Of a stretch of DNA of 64,000 nt, positions 36,078 to 45,523 are shown piece after piece. The translations under genes were made by a program, and so were the position numbers. The notes under the pieces are model-generated. The model was given only the letters and a program-made list of their open reading frames with translations. It ran no database searches and had not been told where the DNA came from. Source of the stretch: an uncultured Prevotellaceae bacterium (GTDB lineage Bacteria > Bacteroidota > Bacteroidia > Bacteroidales > Bacteroidaceae); NCBI GenBank assembly GCA_937877625.1, contig CALFJG010000072.1:84579-148578 (forward strand), in the 5' to 3' direction. The number at the start of each line of letters is the position of its first letter. The first letter of the stretch is position 1.

Positions 36078-36779
36078 TCAAAAAAAAGACTTAGCCCCAA
36101 TGATTTCTATCGCTTTTGCTAATAGCCAAGCATCTTGTTCGGCAAGGGTAAGATGGCTATTGTCAAGTAAAATCGCGTCGTCGGCACGACGCAAAGGAGC
36201 TATCTCGCGGTGGGAATCAGCATAGTCGCGCTCTTGCACATTTTGTAGGATTGCCTCATAGTCAGCCACCTCGCCTTTGGCTTTCATCTCATCAAAACGT
36301 CGCTGCGCACGCACCTCGGGTGTCGCGGTGACAAAAATTTTTAGTTCTGCATCAGGGAACACACACGTACCTATATCGCGTCCGTCCATCACCACACCAC
36401 CGTTTGCTCCCATCGCGCGTTGCTGAGTCGTCATAGCATCGCGCACAAAGCCCTGCGCAGCTATCTCGCTCACACGCTGCGAAACATCCATACGGCGTAT
36501 AGCCCCTTCCACCACTTCATCGCCAAGCATCGTCAATGGGATACCCGTCGCTTCATCTAAGCAAAACGACACTTTAACTTCGGGCATCAAGGCTTGAAGC
36601 CGAGGAAAATCAAAATGTCCATCAGGCAACAACGTCTGGCGCAATGCGAATAACGTCACCGCACGATACATAGCACCGGTATCAATGTAAATGTAGCCTA
36701 AAGCACGAGCCAACCGTTTGGCCATAGTACTCTTTCCACAAGAACTATGCCCGTCAATAGCTATTGTTATTCGTTTCAT
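36078..36779 (-). CDS. cmk: Cytidylate kinase
   Basis: Cmk phosphorylates CMP and dCMP with ATP. The 233-aa product begins with the P-loop IAIDGHSSCGKSTMAKRLAR. Next come YIYIDTGAMYRAVTL, the CMP-binding insert and VVMDGRDIGTCVFPDAELKIF, then RAQRRFDE and the DDAILLDNSHLT end. All family blocks and the length are normal. It converges with the phosphoethanolamine transferase (39 bp apart) and lies 60 bp downstream of the MscS gene. Confidence 0.95.
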   Translation of the reverse strand: MKRITIAIDGHSSCGKSTMAKRLARALGYIYIDTGAMYRAVTLFALRQTLLPDGHFDFPRLQALMPEVKVSFCLDEATGIPLTMLGDEVVEGAIRRMDVSQRVSEIAAQGFVRDAMTTQQRAMGANGGVVMDGRDIGTCVFPDAELKIFVTATPEVRAQRRFDEMKAKGEVADYEAILQNVQERDYADSHREIAPLRRADDAILLDNSHLTLAEQDAWLLAKAIEIIGAKSFF

Positions 36780-36839
36780 AAAAGGAAAAAGAGAGTTAAA
36801 GGCAATGGGATACTATTCTCTATTGTTTGTTGCGAGCCC

Positions 36840-39488
36840 CTAAGCCTTTTTAATATACACATCTCGCTGTGGAAATGGGATTTCTATGTGATGCTCGTTG
36901 AGCGTGTCGTAAATAATTTCCTTAGCTTTGTAGGTAACGACTATTTTCTCGCCTACCAAAACCCAATAGGCCACGAAAAGATCCACTTGACTCTCACCGA
37001 AATCGTTGAACAAAACACTAATGCCCTTTTCTTCATTGATTACCTGACGACCAAACTGGTCGGTGCGCTGAAGTTGTTTCAACGCTTCTTGCAATAGGTT
37101 GCGCACAGTGCCGATGTTCGTTCCATAGGCCACACCAACAGGTATCTTCACCAGTTCATAACTATGGTTACGCGTGAGGTTTTTGAAATTCTTACCAAAC
37201 AAGCTGCTGTTCAGTATAGCCATCACAGCACCATCAAGCGTAATGATTTGTGTACTCTGGTAGGTAATACTGTCCACTTTTCCCTGCACGCCGTCGCACT
37301 CTATATAGTCGCCCACACGAATACGCCCAGCCATTAGGCTCACGCCATAGAAGAAGTTGTTTAAGAGGTCCTTCATCGCAAAACCAATACCTGTGGCCAA
37401 GCCTGCTGTGATAATACTGATGCCCGACTTAGGTATATTGAGCAACATCGTGGCAGCGATGAGATAAATGCCCCAAACAAGAATACTTATCACGTTGTTT
37501 ACCAATGTGAGATTGATTTCATTGGTACGCACCAACTTTCCTCCATTCTTAATTATGGCATTGCGCAGACGAATATGACGATAAATAGCCTTCGTCAAAT
37601 TAAGTAAATAGCGGAACACAAAGAAAGCGGCTACTACTATCACTAACTTGAAAAGCGAGAGGGAAATCGTGCCTTCTATATTTAAGAAAGGATAGAAAAA
37701 CGCGTGCATACAACTATCGGTTAGGTCAAAAACATCGCTGGCCAGATAAATGCAATAAAGCACACTCAATACCCCCGCCACGGGAACTAAAGCCTCATGT
37801 ACAAAGTCAAACCACCACGACACCGTGACAATTTTTCCTTTTTGAGCCACATAAAGTGCTTTGTGGCGTTTGCGATATTCTTTCAATCTGCGTTTGATAC
37901 GACCGCGATAGTACATTTGAAGAAGATCAAACACACACGTTATCGTTTGAATGGCTGTCAGTTGGAAAATCCACCATATCAACACCTGCACAGAGAACAA
38001 TACATAGCCTGCCCACGCCAGTACACACGAAATAGCCATTACTAAGAGCGAGATCCAAGTGTAGAATATATCAAAGCGAGGTATGTTCCGATTGTGCTTG
38101 CGTATCACAAACCACTGCCAAACAGTAAAGCATAATAAGATGGGCGGGAAGAGCAACGATACAAGATAGTTGGGAATAAAGATGATACGGAAAGTTATCA
38201 CAATAAGCCCCATCAGAATTATCGGCATATATATGCGATAACCACTACCTATTTGCGAACTATCAAAACGGATAAGCAACGACACACTGATGGCTAACAA
38301 CATCCAGGCAAATTCTACCAACAAACCCGTGGCCATCTCTAAGAAGTCGTGGTACATAAACTGTGAGGCCACACCAATACTTAAAGCAAAAATAAGCACC
38401 CCAGTACTGACTATAAAGGCACCCTTACGAGAGGTATAGAAATTCCTCTTAAACATAGGTACATAGCGCAACAAGGGACGTACAATAAGGTTGCTCAATA
38501 CCGTAGCCACAAACAAATAGAAAAGGATAAACAAGCCAAAGCCGTAAACCACTGGTCCGCGCCACTCAGAATGGGCTTCACGATAATCTTTATCACTGTA
38601 TTTATCATCCACGTCCTGCTCGGCACGCTTAATAGCTTGCGGCAGTTGCATCAATGTGGTAAAGAAAGACTGCTCACCGTTCTTAAAAATGTTTTGTTGG
38701 ATTTCGTGATAGCGTAAGTTTGCGTAGTCGTAAAGATCCTTCAGACTCTTGGATATTTCCTTATAGTGCTGATTATCTTGCTCCACTTTATCACGCATAG
38801 CCGTTATATTCTGCAACAAAGCCTCGGCAAAACGCACACACTCGGCACGGTCTTTAATGCCTTGTTCGGAGAGTTGCAACGGGTGGCGCGATTGCTCCTG
38901 AGCGGCGGCATTTTGGTTGTTAAGCTTTAAGGCAGAAGGCTTTGCGGGTAACACTACGTTTAGCAAACCATTGTTGCTCGGAGCTGCGCTTTCAGTTTGA
39001 GGCATAGCCGCAGTCAAACTGTCTATTGGTAGAAGAGAATCAATAACTTGTATCACCGTCTGGCTGTCTTGCTCCATAGCTGGCGGAAGACCCTTGAGTG
39101 TAGCAATAAGCCCTTCGTAGCGCTTCACCTCCGTGTCAATGCGCGTTAATATGCGGTCATAGGGAACACGTTTCTTGTTAAACTCACGATAGAGTTCGGT
39201 GGCTTGGCCACAAGCAAAAGTAAGGTCAAATGTGTAATTCTGCTTTTGGCTATAAAGCATCAAGGATATCTGACTGGAACGCTCCATAATATTCAGCAAC
39301 TCTTGGTGTTGCACAGCGTTCATTGACTCAAGCCGCTTGATGAAAACTTGTTGATCTTCATAAGCCTTTTGCAACTCTATACGAAGCACCTTGAGCGTAG
39401 TTTGCAAATCGCGCTCCTTTAGCACAGCATAGGCTGCAAAAGGAAGAAGTAACAACGAGAAAAGAAGAAATTTCTTTTTCATAGCCAT
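36840..39488 (-). CDS. Large MscS-type mechanosensitive channel with coiled-coil N-terminus
   Basis: MscS channels open under membrane tension and release solutes. The 882-aa product has a signal peptide or first helix (FLLFSLLLLPFAAYA), a long charged periplasmic region to about residue 300 that looks coiled-coil, and about ten membrane segments. The MscS core follows, with GLATGIGFAMKDLLNNFFYG, RIRVGDYIECDGVQGKVDSI and the C-terminal cage domain. This large architecture resembles MscK/YbdG-like proteins. It ends KKA, 60 bp before cmk, in its own reading unit. Confidence 0.88.
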   Translation of the reverse strand: MAMKKKFLLFSLLLLPFAAYAVLKERDLQTTLKVLRIELQKAYEDQQVFIKRLESMNAVQHQELLNIMERSSQISLMLYSQKQNYTFDLTFACGQATELYREFNKKRVPYDRILTRIDTEVKRYEGLIATLKGLPPAMEQDSQTVIQVIDSLLPIDSLTAAMPQTESAAPSNNGLLNVVLPAKPSALKLNNQNAAAQEQSRHPLQLSEQGIKDRAECVRFAEALLQNITAMRDKVEQDNQHYKEISKSLKDLYDYANLRYHEIQQNIFKNGEQSFFTTLMQLPQAIKRAEQDVDDKYSDKDYREAHSEWRGPVVYGFGLFILFYLFVATVLSNLIVRPLLRYVPMFKRNFYTSRKGAFIVSTGVLIFALSIGVASQFMYHDFLEMATGLLVEFAWMLLAISVSLLIRFDSSQIGSGYRIYMPIILMGLIVITFRIIFIPNYLVSLLFPPILLCFTVWQWFVIRKHNRNIPRFDIFYTWISLLVMAISCVLAWAGYVLFSVQVLIWWIFQLTAIQTITCVFDLLQMYYRGRIKRRLKEYRKRHKALYVAQKGKIVTVSWWFDFVHEALVPVAGVLSVLYCIYLASDVFDLTDSCMHAFFYPFLNIEGTISLSLFKLVIVVAAFFVFRYLLNLTKAIYRHIRLRNAIIKNGGKLVRTNEINLTLVNNVISILVWGIYLIAATMLLNIPKSGISIITAGLATGIGFAMKDLLNNFFYGVSLMAGRIRVGDYIECDGVQGKVDSITYQSTQIITLDGAVMAILNSSLFGKNFKNLTRNHSYELVKIPVGVAYGTNIGTVRNLLQEALKQLQRTDQFGRQVINEEKGISVLFNDFGESQVDLFVAYWVLVGEKIVVTYKAKEIIYDTLNEHHIEIPFPQRDVYIKKA

Positions 39489-39558
39489 AAGAGATTAAAG
39501 AGAAAGAAGAAGTTTAGAGTTCTACTTTCGTTTAATGTAAACCCAACGATTTCTCACC

Positions 39559-39588
39559 AAGGCAAAAAAAAGGAACACGTTCCGCCTT
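39559..39588 (-). terminator. Possible intrinsic terminator after metG
   Basis: Read on the minus strand, GGAACGTGTTCC is followed by eight T, 22 bp after the metG stop. Outer AAGGC and GCCTT could pair as well. The inner stem is short (4-5 bp), so strength is uncertain. Confidence 0.5.
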
Positions 39589-39609
39589 AGTTTCAACTTT
39601 ATATTACAC

Positions 39610-41649
39610 TTATTGGACAGAACTACCTGGAGGAGTAGGTTTTTGAGGACTAATTACACTTAAACTACCATCAGGGGCACAAGCAGAGAGTATCATACCT
39701 TGGCTCTCAATGCCTCGCAACTTGCGAGGTGGTAGATTGGCTATAAAACAAACCGTCGTACCTAACAACTCCTCAGGTTTATAATGCTCGGCTATGCCAC
39801 TTACTATTGTTCTGGGCGTATCTGTACCATCGTTGAGCGTAAAACAAAGCAGTTTGTCGGCCTTTTTCACTTTTTCACAAGCGGTGACCACAGCGGTACG
39901 AATATCCAGTTTCTCAAAGTCGTCAAAATTTATATTTTTCTTCACGGGTTGGGGCTTCCAAACTGCAGCTTCGTTCTTGGCTTTCATATCAAGGAGTTTC
40001 TGCACTTGTTGTTCCACCACGCTGTCTTCAATCTTTTCAAAGAGCAGTTCAGGCTTTTCAAGTTTTGTGCCTGCAAGGAGTATATCGGTGGCCCCAAGGC
40101 GATTCCACTCGGCTTTTTCTAAACCGAGCATCTGGCGAAGGCGCGCTGAGGAGAAAGGCAGGAAAGGCTCAAAAACTATACTGAGATTGGCAACGAGTTG
40201 CAAGGAGAGGTTGAGAATAGTCTTCACTCGTTCGGGATCTGTCTTCACTACTTTCCAAGGCTCACTATCGGCAAGGTATTTATTGCCTATGCGTGCTAAG
40301 TTCATTGCCTCTTTCTGGGCATCACGGAAACGGAAAGCTTCTAACAAACGTTCTACTTCGGCCTTAACACCCTGAAATTCGGAGATTACAGCACAATCGG
40401 CATCAGTAAGTTCTCCTAATTCAGGTACAAAGCCGTTGTAGTATTTGTGTGTAAGCACCAAGGCGCGATTGACAAAATTGCCATAAACAGCCACCAGTTC
40501 GTTATTATTGCGTGCTTGAAAATCTTTCCAAGTGAAGTTGTTATCTTTCGTTTCGGGAGCATTAGCTGTAAGCACATAACGTAACACATCCTGCTTACCA
40601 GGCAACTCCTTCAAGTATTCATCAAGCCACACAGCCCATCCGCGCGAAGTACTTATTTTATCGTCTTCTAAATTCAGAAATTCGTTTGCGGGAACATTGT
40701 CGGGAAGAATGTAACTCCCCTCGGCTTGAAGCATTGCAGGAAAGACTATACAATGGAACACAATGTTGTCTTTTCCTATGAAATGAACAAGACGTGTGTC
40801 GGGTGATTTCCACCACGTTTGCCACGTGTCGGGGAGGAGTTCGCGCGTATTGCTGATATATCCGATAGGTGCGTCGAACCAAACATAGAGAACCTTGCCT
40901 TCCGCGCCCTCCACAGGAACGGGGATACCCCAATTCAAGTCGCGCGTCACAGCACGCGGACGCAGTTCCATATCAAGCCACGACTTACATTGCCCATAGA
41001 CATTACTGCGCCACTCTTTATGCTCTTGAAGTATCCATTCCGAAAGCCACTCCTGGTGCTTATCCAGCGGTAAAAACCAATGTTTCGTTTGCTTCATCAC
41101 AGGGCGGCTACCACTTATAGCACTCTCGGGATTTATCAGTTCGGTAGGAGAAAGGTCGCGTCCACACTTCTCACACTGGTCGCCATAAGCTTTCGGATTG
41201 TGGCAGTGCGGGCATTCGCCCGTGATATAACGATCGGCTAGGAAAGTCTTTGCCTCTTCATCATAGTATTGCTCGCTGGTTTGCTCCACAAACGCTCCCT
41301 TATCGTATAAGGTGCGAAAAAATTCCGAAGCGGTTTTACGGTGTGTTTCACTGGTTGTGCGGCTATATATATCAAAAGAAATACCAAAGTCAGCAAACGA
41401 CTCCTTTATTATATTATGGTATCGGTCTACCACCTGCTGCGGGGTGATACCCTCACGGCGTGCACGAATGGTAATGGGAACACCGTGTTCATCGCTTCCA
41501 CAAACAAATAGAACAGGTTTTCCTTGCAACCTAAGATAACGCACATAAATATCGGCAGGTACATAAACTCCTGCAAGGTGGCCAATATGTACACCGCCGT
41601 TTGCATAAGGCAATGCGGCGGTAACAAGTGTACGTTTGAATTGCTTCAT
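39610..41649 (-). CDS. metG: Methionyl-tRNA synthetase with C-terminal tRNA-binding domain
   Basis: MetG charges tRNA-Met. The 679-aa product has the class I motifs ALPYANGGVHIGHLAG (HIGH) and DDKISTSRG (KMSKS variant KISTS). The zinc-binding knuckles CPHCHNP and CEKCGRD are present. The last 110 or so residues form the EMAP-II-like tRNA-binding domain (FEKLDIRTAVVTACEKVKKA; ANLPPRKLRGIESQGMILSA), which many Bacteroidetes enzymes have. Length is normal for this form. It ends 121 bp upstream of the MscS gene start, with a possible terminator in between, and begins 10 bp after the mutarotase. Confidence 0.97.
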   Translation of the reverse strand: MKQFKRTLVTAALPYANGGVHIGHLAGVYVPADIYVRYLRLQGKPVLFVCGSDEHGVPITIRARREGITPQQVVDRYHNIIKESFADFGISFDIYSRTTSETHRKTASEFFRTLYDKGAFVEQTSEQYYDEEAKTFLADRYITGECPHCHNPKAYGDQCEKCGRDLSPTELINPESAISGSRPVMKQTKHWFLPLDKHQEWLSEWILQEHKEWRSNVYGQCKSWLDMELRPRAVTRDLNWGIPVPVEGAEGKVLYVWFDAPIGYISNTRELLPDTWQTWWKSPDTRLVHFIGKDNIVFHCIVFPAMLQAEGSYILPDNVPANEFLNLEDDKISTSRGWAVWLDEYLKELPGKQDVLRYVLTANAPETKDNNFTWKDFQARNNNELVAVYGNFVNRALVLTHKYYNGFVPELGELTDADCAVISEFQGVKAEVERLLEAFRFRDAQKEAMNLARIGNKYLADSEPWKVVKTDPERVKTILNLSLQLVANLSIVFEPFLPFSSARLRQMLGLEKAEWNRLGATDILLAGTKLEKPELLFEKIEDSVVEQQVQKLLDMKAKNEAAVWKPQPVKKNINFDDFEKLDIRTAVVTACEKVKKADKLLCFTLNDGTDTPRTIVSGIAEHYKPEELLGTTVCFIANLPPRKLRGIESQGMILSACAPDGSLSVISPQKPTPPGSSVQ

Positions 41650-41658
41650 ATATAAGGA

Positions 41659-42552
41659 CTAAAAAACTTTTATGGTAAATCCACCTTTCCAAGTGCTACC
41701 GCCTGCTACTTGTTGTACATAGGGACGATCTTTTAGTTCGCGGCTCTCACCCTCATTATCTGGCAAACCATACCAAGGTTCAAAACAAACAAAAGGACTA
41801 TTTACCCCCTGCATCTGCCAAATGAGCCAGCAAGGAGCATCGCTCTGGACAGAAGCTACAAGATTTTCTTTCAAATCTAATAATTCTATCGCTTGTACTT
41901 GATGGTTATCGAAGATTAATGCTTCGTTAGCAAAAGTGTCAACACAAAGCGGCACTAATCCGTTTTCAGCTTTTGGCACAGAAAAACGCCCTGGCTGAAT
42001 ACATCCTTGCTCGCGTGCCCGAACAACACTTAATTCTGATGTTTCTTTTGAGCTTTTAAGTCTTACATAACCATTAACCGCTCTATCCTTATCAAAATCT
42101 GGCACTACAAGTGCAGGATGACCACCCATTTGGAAAAAGAGAGTTGATTGAGCTTTGTTTTCCACCTCAAAGACAGCACGCAGTAAACCCGCTGAAATAG
42201 TAAAGATAATGCGTACTAAATAATCAAAAGGATAAAAAGTTTGTGTCTCTTCATTAGGGCAATACTCCAAAACAAGCTCGTTCTCACTATGTGAGGTAAC
42301 AGAAAAATTCTGTTCTTTCACAAAGCCATGCTTAGGCATATAATACGATTTGCCGTTGTAAAAATAAATTTCGTTCCATGGCGCACCTGTAGCAGGGAAA
42401 AGTATAGGGCCACGTCCTTGCCAATAAGGAGGAGTGCCTTGCCAGTTATATTCTTTGCCATCGTCCGAACGCAAACTTTGAATTTCAGCTCCTTTTGTTG
42501 AAATAATAGCGGTTAGCCCACCGCCTCTAATTGTAAAAAGCGTATCGTTCAT
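41659..42552 (-). CDS. Aldose 1-epimerase-like protein (galactose mutarotase fold)
   Basis: The product opens with MNDTLFTIRGGGLTAIISTKGAEIQSLRS and continues with KEYNWQGTPPYWQGRGPILFP, typical of the LacX-like branch of the aldose 1-epimerase family. Later blocks include HGFVKEQNF, QMGGHPALVVP and CFEPWYGLPDNEG, which carry the active-site His and Glu. I chose the ATG at 42552, giving 297 aa; the 42579 start overlaps a promoter-like box. The sugar substrate is unknown. It lies 9 bp upstream of metG and may share its transcript. Confidence 0.85.
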   Translation of the reverse strand: MNDTLFTIRGGGLTAIISTKGAEIQSLRSDDGKEYNWQGTPPYWQGRGPILFPATGAPWNEIYFYNGKSYYMPKHGFVKEQNFSVTSHSENELVLEYCPNEETQTFYPFDYLVRIIFTISAGLLRAVFEVENKAQSTLFFQMGGHPALVVPDFDKDRAVNGYVRLKSSKETSELSVVRAREQGCIQPGRFSVPKAENGLVPLCVDTFANEALIFDNHQVQAIELLDLKENLVASVQSDAPCWLIWQMQGVNSPFVCFEPWYGLPDNEGESRELKDRPYVQQVAGGSTWKGGFTIKVF

Positions 42553-42576
42553 TACATTAAATTTTAATATCAAGGG

Positions 42577-42584
42577 CAAAAGTA
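42577..42584 (-). promoter_or_regulatory. Candidate -7 promoter box (TACTTTTG) for the mutarotase-metG unit
   Basis: TACTTTTG on the minus strand, 24 bp upstream of the ATG at 42552. It mirrors the plus-strand box at 42598-42605 with 13 bp between them. Confidence 0.5.
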
Positions 42585-42597
42585 TGTAAAAAGTACG

Positions 42598-42605
42598 TAC
42601 TTTTG
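42598..42605 (+). promoter_or_regulatory. Candidate -7 promoter box (TACTTTTG) for the small plus-strand gene
   Basis: TACTTTTG ends only 6 bp before the ATG at 42612, so a transcript from here would be leaderless or nearly so. It forms an 8-bp inverted repeat with the box at 42577-42584. Confidence 0.45.
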
Positions 42606-42611
42606 TGCGCT

Positions 42612-42878
42612 ATGGAACAAGAAATTCAAGAATTTATAAAGGCTTTATCGGAATACATTCGTACAACTATGCCTATAGGCGAAGATGCTGACTATTGTCA
42701 CGACACGGTGCAAATAATAGATGCACGTAATGGGCTTTTCCGAAGTGCAGGTATTCAATCTACCGATGAACAACATAATATATATACTCTTCGCAGTCTA
42801 TGCAGATTAGACGAAGACACCTTTGAGTACATTCCTGATGAAGGCAAACTACGCAGCTTAGCACGCAGTTTCTTTTAG
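42612..42878 (+). CDS. Small conserved-looking protein of unknown function (88 aa)
   Basis: I do not recognise it. From the ATG at 42612 it encodes MEQEIQEFIKALSEYIRTTM followed by a mixed acidic and aromatic sequence (DADYCHDTVQIIDARNGLF, RRLDED-like turns) and a basic end (RSLARSFF). There is no signal peptide or membrane segment, so it is probably cytoplasmic. It has a promoter-like box directly in front and lies 25 bp upstream of the C10 protease gene, so they may share a transcript. Base use looks coding and the frame is intact. Confidence 0.6.
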   Translation: MEQEIQEFIKALSEYIRTTMPIGEDADYCHDTVQIIDARNGLFRSAGIQSTDEQHNIYTLRSLCRLDEDTFEYIPDEGKLRSLARSFF

Positions 42879-42903
42879 TTTAGACCCTCCTTCTTTAACA
42901 AAA

Positions 42904-44505
42904 ATGAAAAGAGTTTTATTTCTTTTATTCTTCTTGTGTTCCCTCATAGCTTTAGCTCAAACAGGGCCTCTTATCACTTTTCGGCATGGCTACCAACGAC
43001 CATATAACCGTTTCTGTCCTTATTATTTATACGATTGGGGCGAATGGAGTCCTACACGTACGCAAGTCGGTTGTGTGGCTTCGGCTATTGAAATGGCTAT
43101 GAGTTATTATAAACGCGATGTTGCCGTATTGGATACTATCAAAGGTTGGCAAACCAAACACTACACCATAGATACTATCTATCCTGGTGAGATTTTTCCA
43201 ACTGCTAACATTCTTGATAGCTACACCGAAACCGACGATAGTGCAACCACTCATCTTGTAGCCCGCTTTATGTACGTCATAGCATGTGCCGCTCGTATGA
43301 ATTTCGGTCTGGAATCCAGCGGCTCCAGTTTGCAGCGAATGATAGAACCTATGCAGCGCGTCTTTGGCTATAAATATGTAAAATACATTGATAGTTACGA
43401 CTATACAACACAAAGTTGGCGTGACATATTACGTCACGAAATAGACGAAGGACGGCCTGTGGTTTATGCTGCCTATACCCAACATCTCGGAGGACACGCC
43501 TTCCTTATTGATGGTTATGATGATGAGGGGCTTTTCCACGTTAACTGGGGGTATAATGGCAGTTACAATGGCTGGTATCGCTTAGACTGGCTTTCTTATG
43601 CCGAACCTGTGAACGAACCCACCGAAGCAGGACAAACAGAGGGATTCTTTTGCAACCACCAAGCCCTTTTGCTCTGTCCTGATGAAATAACTGATGAACT
43701 ACCTGATAAATACATAAAAACAGGTAAAGAACTGCGGATTGATAAAGTCGTCTTTGAAGAAGAACCTCTCACAGAACGCTATACACCCGTTCGTATTACA
43801 GTGACGAACACTACCGATGTGGAAATTACTACACCGCTCGAATTTTTTACCAATCTGCCTACCGATACAGCTCTTTTTGAACAAGGCGACTACAACGGGC
43901 TGACAGGTGTGACACTATTACCTGGCGAGACACGTGATGTACTTCTGCATCTGCAATTTGACGAAAGTGGATCACGCATATTCCGTGCAAGTCCCGATGA
44001 CAGCACTTTACTTTGTGCTATACCTATTCAGATTGACACAGCAGCGGCAGCTGAAATTTCTTTTCCCGAGCCTACTATTTCTTTCCCTGAGGTAGGTGTA
44101 GTGCAAATTGTACAGCCTTACTCCATTGGTATTGATGGAGGAAGGGCTGGCACTACAATTACCTATGAAATTTATGATGCCGATGATGCTACAGCATCCT
44201 ATCCTTCTCACTACTATCATCTCTATGCCTCTGCTGGTATCACGGTATGTGACACCGTAACATTCCAAAATTTACAACCAGGACATACTTATGCTTATCG
44301 CTTACGCCACCCGTGGGAGATACGTCAAGAAATAGCATTCACTATGCCCATTGATACTCCCACCGATATCACATCCACAATTATTCAAACATTAGGGAAA
44401 GAGTCACAAGTGCAATATGATCTTCAAGGTCGCCGTATAGAAAAAGCCGCAAGAGGCACACGGATTATTATTTCGCGCGGTAAGAAAAAGTTTGTGTATA
44501 GATAA
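42904..44505 (+). CDS. Secreted C10-family cysteine protease (streptopain-like), no prodomain
   Basis: The 533-aa product has a signal peptide ending LCSLIALA. Catalytic residues are C57 in TQVGCVASAIEMAMSYY and H198 in GGHAFLIDGYDDEG, with NWGYNGSYNGWY completing the family motif. Streptopain and interpain carry an inhibitory prodomain of 100 residues or more before the catalytic domain. Here Cys57 follows the signal peptide almost directly. A beta-rich region of about 280 residues follows, and the end has YDLQGRRIEKAARG...KKKFVYR, a tail of the sorting type. Probably surface-bound or secreted. It is 7 bp upstream of ispH. Confidence 0.88.
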   Translation: MKRVLFLLFFLCSLIALAQTGPLITFRHGYQRPYNRFCPYYLYDWGEWSPTRTQVGCVASAIEMAMSYYKRDVAVLDTIKGWQTKHYTIDTIYPGEIFPTANILDSYTETDDSATTHLVARFMYVIACAARMNFGLESSGSSLQRMIEPMQRVFGYKYVKYIDSYDYTTQSWRDILRHEIDEGRPVVYAAYTQHLGGHAFLIDGYDDEGLFHVNWGYNGSYNGWYRLDWLSYAEPVNEPTEAGQTEGFFCNHQALLLCPDEITDELPDKYIKTGKELRIDKVVFEEEPLTERYTPVRITVTNTTDVEITTPLEFFTNLPTDTALFEQGDYNGLTGVTLLPGETRDVLLHLQFDESGSRIFRASPDDSTLLCAIPIQIDTAAAAEISFPEPTISFPEVGVVQIVQPYSIGIDGGRAGTTITYEIYDADDATASYPSHYYHLYASAGITVCDTVTFQNLQPGHTYAYRLRHPWEIRQEIAFTMPIDTPTDITSTIIQTLGKESQVQYDLQGRRIEKAARGTRIIISRGKKKFVYR

Positions 44506-44512
44506 GAAATTT

Positions 44513-45394
44513 ATGGAAAAGAATGTCAAAATAGAAATTGACAGTAGTAGCGGTTTTTGTTTCGGCGTAACCACAGCTATACGCAAAGCTGAAGAGGAAT
44601 TAAGTACCTCTAACGCCCTCTGTTGCCTTGGCGATATTGTTCACAACAGTGCAGAGGTAGAGCGTCTCGCATCTCTCGGATTGCGAACTATTAATCACAG
44701 CGAGTTTGAAAAACTTCCTCCAAACACACGTGTTTTACTGCGTGCTCACGGCGAACCACCAGCAACCTATCTCACAGCCCGCGAACGCGCCCTTGAAATC
44801 ATTGATGCCACTTGTCCTGTTGTACTACAACTTCAACGTCGGATTCGCCGTGTTTATGAAGAAAAAACACGGCCACAAATCGTTATCTATGGCAAACGCG
44901 GCCATGCTGAAGTACTTGGTCTCGTAGGTCAGACTCAAGGTGAAGCCGTTGTAGTTGAAACACTTGAAGAAGCTAAAGAAATAAAATTAAACGCTAACCG
45001 CCCGTTATGTCTTTTTTCACAGACAACTAAATCACTTGAAGGGTTTCGTGCAGTCAGGGAATATCTTTCCGAAAAAATTGCCAACCCATCATTATTTCGT
45101 GCTTTCGACACTGTTTGCCGTCAAGTATCTGGCAGACTCTCAGCTGTAGAGAACTTTGCCAAACGACACGATGTAATACTCTTTGTATGTGGAAAAAAAA
45201 GTAGTAACGGCTATGCTCTTTATACAGCCTGCTTAAAGTGTAATCCAAAAAGCTATATAGTAGATAGTCCAGAAGCTATACGCTCAAAATGGCTTCAAAA
45301 AGCTCAAACGATAGGCATTTGCGGAGCTACAAGTACTCCTCTCTGGCTTATGGAAGCGTGCAGAGATAGAGTACAAAAACTTACAAAGTGTTAA
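44513..45394 (+). CDS. ispH: 4-hydroxy-3-methylbut-2-enyl diphosphate reductase
   Basis: IspH performs the last step of the MEP isoprenoid pathway, forming IPP and DMAPP with an iron-sulfur cluster. The three cluster cysteines are in SGFCFGV, DATCPVV and FDTVCRQ. Other blocks are GDIVHN, RAHGEPP, GKRGHAEVLG, SQTT, and the terminal GATSTPLWLM. I chose the ATG at 44513 (MEKNVKIEID), 7 bp after the protease stop, which gives 293 aa. Upstream codons overlap the protease end and are not family-like. Confidence 0.93.
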   Translation: MEKNVKIEIDSSSGFCFGVTTAIRKAEEELSTSNALCCLGDIVHNSAEVERLASLGLRTINHSEFEKLPPNTRVLLRAHGEPPATYLTARERALEIIDATCPVVLQLQRRIRRVYEEKTRPQIVIYGKRGHAEVLGLVGQTQGEAVVVETLEEAKEIKLNANRPLCLFSQTTKSLEGFRAVREYLSEKIANPSLFRAFDTVCRQVSGRLSAVENFAKRHDVILFVCGKKSSNGYALYTACLKCNPKSYIVDSPEAIRSKWLQKAQTIGICGATSTPLWLMEACRDRVQKLTKC

Positions 45395-45476
45395 GCTCTA
45401 ACTACTTTTTACAACTCCATTAATTCTTTTTTAGACTATTAGTAAACTTTCCTTTCACTGAAACAGCCTTTTTTCT

Positions 45477-45484
45477 TACTTTTG
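45477..45484 (+). promoter_or_regulatory. Candidate -7 promoter box (TACTTTTG) for the DUF3098-uppP-truB-queA run
   Basis: TACTTTTG lies 39 bp upstream of the DUF3098 ATG. It could drive the four plus-strand genes that follow with short gaps. Confidence 0.5.
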
Positions 45485-45523
45485 CTGCGCTTTGTCTGTA
45501 TATTTATATTCATTCTATACACA

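Noticed and set aside
39794..40375. Plus-strand frame of 193 codons opposite metG
   Set aside because: Antisense to metG; Ser- and Phe-rich translation typical of a reversed coding strand.
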